Origin: Plasmopara viticola
Lineage: Eukaryota > Oomycota > Peronosporomycetes > Peronosporales > Peronosporaceae
Assembly (NCBI GenBank): GCA_001695595.3
Contig: MBPM02000049.1
Span: 1 to 64,000 of the forward strand
Length of the DNA stretch: 64,000 nucleotides
Direction: 5' to 3'
The notes below the pieces were generated by a model, which saw nothing but the letters and a program-made list of their open reading frames with translations, was not told the DNA's origin and did no database searches. Within the stretch, counting starts at the first letter, position 1. Each line of letters opens with the position of its first letter. This document shows, piece by piece, positions 63,011-64,000 of the stretch. The translations under genes and the position numbers were made by a program.

Positions 63011-64000
63011 TACGGCTATAAATACATCCAATCTATTATTCTAGACGTTCCCAGACGCAATGAATGCACAACTTAGCGAATATTCGCTTTTGTGAAGTGC
63101 TGAGATAATATATGACCATAGATACGGCCTATGTACCATTCTAGACGTGTACAGATGCAATAGATGCACACCTAAGCGTATAGTCGCTCTTGAGAAGTGC
63201 TGGGATGATGGACAGCCATGGATATGTCTTATCTACCATTCTAGACGTCCGCAGACGAAATAGATGCACAACTAAGCGTATTGTCGCTCTTGTGAAGTGC
63301 TGAGATGGTGTACGGCCATAGATATGTCCTATCTATCATTCTAGACGTGTGCAGACGCAATAGATGCACAACTAAGCGTATTGTCGCTCCTGTGAAGTGC
63401 TGGAATGATGTACGGCCATAGATACGTTCTTTCTATCCTTCTAGACATGCGTAGACGCAATATCTCAACGCCAAAGTGAATATTTGGTCTTGGGAGGTGC
63501 TGTGACGTATACGGCTATAGATACGTCCTTTCTATCATTATAGACGTGCGCACACACAATAGGTTAAAAACTAAGCGAATATTCGCTTTTGTGAAGTGCT
63601 GAGAAAATATATATGACCATAGATACGGCCTATGTACCATTCTAGACGTGTACAGATGCAATAGATGCACACCTAAGCGTATAGTCGCTCTTGAGAAGGG
63701 CTGGGATGATGGACGGCCATAGATATGTCTTATCTACCATTCTAGACGTCCGCAGACGAAATAAATGCACAACTAAGCGTATTGTCGCTCTTGTGAAGTG
63801 CTGAGATGGTGTAAGGCCATAGATATGTCCTATCTATCATTCTAGACGTGTGCAGACGCAATAGATGCACAACTAAGCGTATTGTCGCTCCTGTGAAGTG
63901 CTGGAATGATGTACGGCCATAGATACGTTCTTTCTATCCTTCTAGACATGCGTAGACGCAATATCTCAACGCCAAAGTGAATATTTGGTCTTGGGAGGTG
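63011..64000 (+). repeat. 5-mer HOR of about 500 bp, two copies, cut by window edge
   Basis: Markers 'gcctatgtaccattctagacg' type (63,128 and 63,629), 'gatatgtcttatctacc' (63,211 and 63,723), 'gtccgcagacgaaat' (63,247 and 63,748) and 'caatatctcaacgccaaag' (63,459 and 63,960) recur at close to 501 bp. The second copy runs to the last base, so more copies may follow outside the window. Confidence 0.88.

Larger units (their letters stand above)
1..64000 (+). repeat. 100-bp tandem satellite array, continuous across window
   Basis: Every part of the window except two 156 bp inserts can be read as head-to-tail copies of one 100 bp monomer. Landmarks in order are 'cattctagacg' (positions 11-21), 'gcagacgcaatag' (25-37), 'cacaactaagcg' (41-52), 'cgctcttgtgaagtgctg' (59-76) and 'catagatacg' (91-100). 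The first 17 monomers start at exactly 1, 101, 201 and so on. Small indels then shift the register, and a monomer starts near 63,928 at the right edge. All copies have the same orientation; I saw no inverted segment. Subtypes differ chiefly at positions 21-24, 38-41, 53-58, 68-71 and 84-90. The array enters and leaves the window in mid-array, so its full size is unknown. The strand is arbitrary. Known biology: long satellites with HORs are typical of eukaryotic centromeric or heterochromatic DNA. Assigning that role here is inference. Confidence 0.98.

Noticed and set aside
1..64000. tRNA, rRNA or small RNA genes
   Set aside because: No stretch departs from the monomer apart from the insert, which lacks recognisable tRNA A/B boxes or rRNA motifs.
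1..64000. Iteron-type plasmid origin or bacterial repeat
   Set aside because: The size (over 64 kb), lack of any gene and HOR structure fit a eukaryotic satellite far better.

Overview
The whole 64 kb window is one tandem satellite DNA array. The monomer is almost exactly 100 bp (about 41% G+C in the commonest version), always in the same orientation, with roughly 635-640 monomers from the first base to the last. I see no protein-coding gene, tRNA, rRNA, CRISPR array or recognisable complete transposon. The short open frames on the minus strand (up to about 113 codons) are the same two or three monomers read backwards in rotating frames, and I do not annotate them as genes. An array this long, with higher-order structure, points to a eukaryotic chromosome in centromeric, pericentromeric or other heterochromatic DNA. 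The species cannot be told from the sequence, and centromere function is inference only.

Monomers fall into a handful of subtypes distinguished mainly at positions 30-60: 'gattcac', 'gatgcac', 'gggtcac' (usually after 'gacgcgcgcagacg'), 'aaagcaacaac' (with 'gtgctgtgaagat'), an 'aatagccgctcttgta' type, and a rare 'agagccac' type. Their order is not random. They form higher-order repeats (HORs) whose period changes along the window: 6-mers (2.0-3.2 kb), a 12-mer of 1.2 kb (3.6-6.7 kb), 4/8/9-mer offsets (16.9-20 kb), 2.1 kb (20-22.5 kb), 1.9 kb (26.5-29.2 kb), a 7-mer (34.8-36.3 kb), a 3.86 kb unit (39.8-46.5 kb), 3/5/8-mer offsets (47-48.4 kb), a 6-mer with over 500 bp of perfect identity (53.1-54.3 kb), a 4-mer x3 (58.4-59.6 kb) and a 5-mer cut by the right edge (63.0-64.0 kb). 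More diverged stretches lie between them (about 8.8-16 kb, 30-32 kb, 59.6-63 kb).

Several blocks also recur far away with constant spacing, such as 29.3-30.1 kb with 54.5-55.3 kb, and 32.3-33.2 kb with 38.4-39.3 kb. This means amplification was not only between neighbours.

The only clearly non-satellite DNA is a 156 bp insert present twice with identical sequence (41,858-42,013 and 45,614-45,769). It sits at the same place in the monomer and was evidently copied as part of the 3.8 kb HOR. It ends in (TGTA)3 and contains a small hairpin, and could be a fragment of a short retroelement.

The most intriguing sequence-level feature is an inverted repeat in almost every monomer, AGCG-N6-CGCT at positions 49-62. 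The arms are well kept while the central six bases are the main place where subtypes differ. In one subtype the centre makes a perfect 14 bp palindrome. This is the kind of pattern expected of a binding site for a symmetric DNA-binding protein, but nothing in the window proves that.
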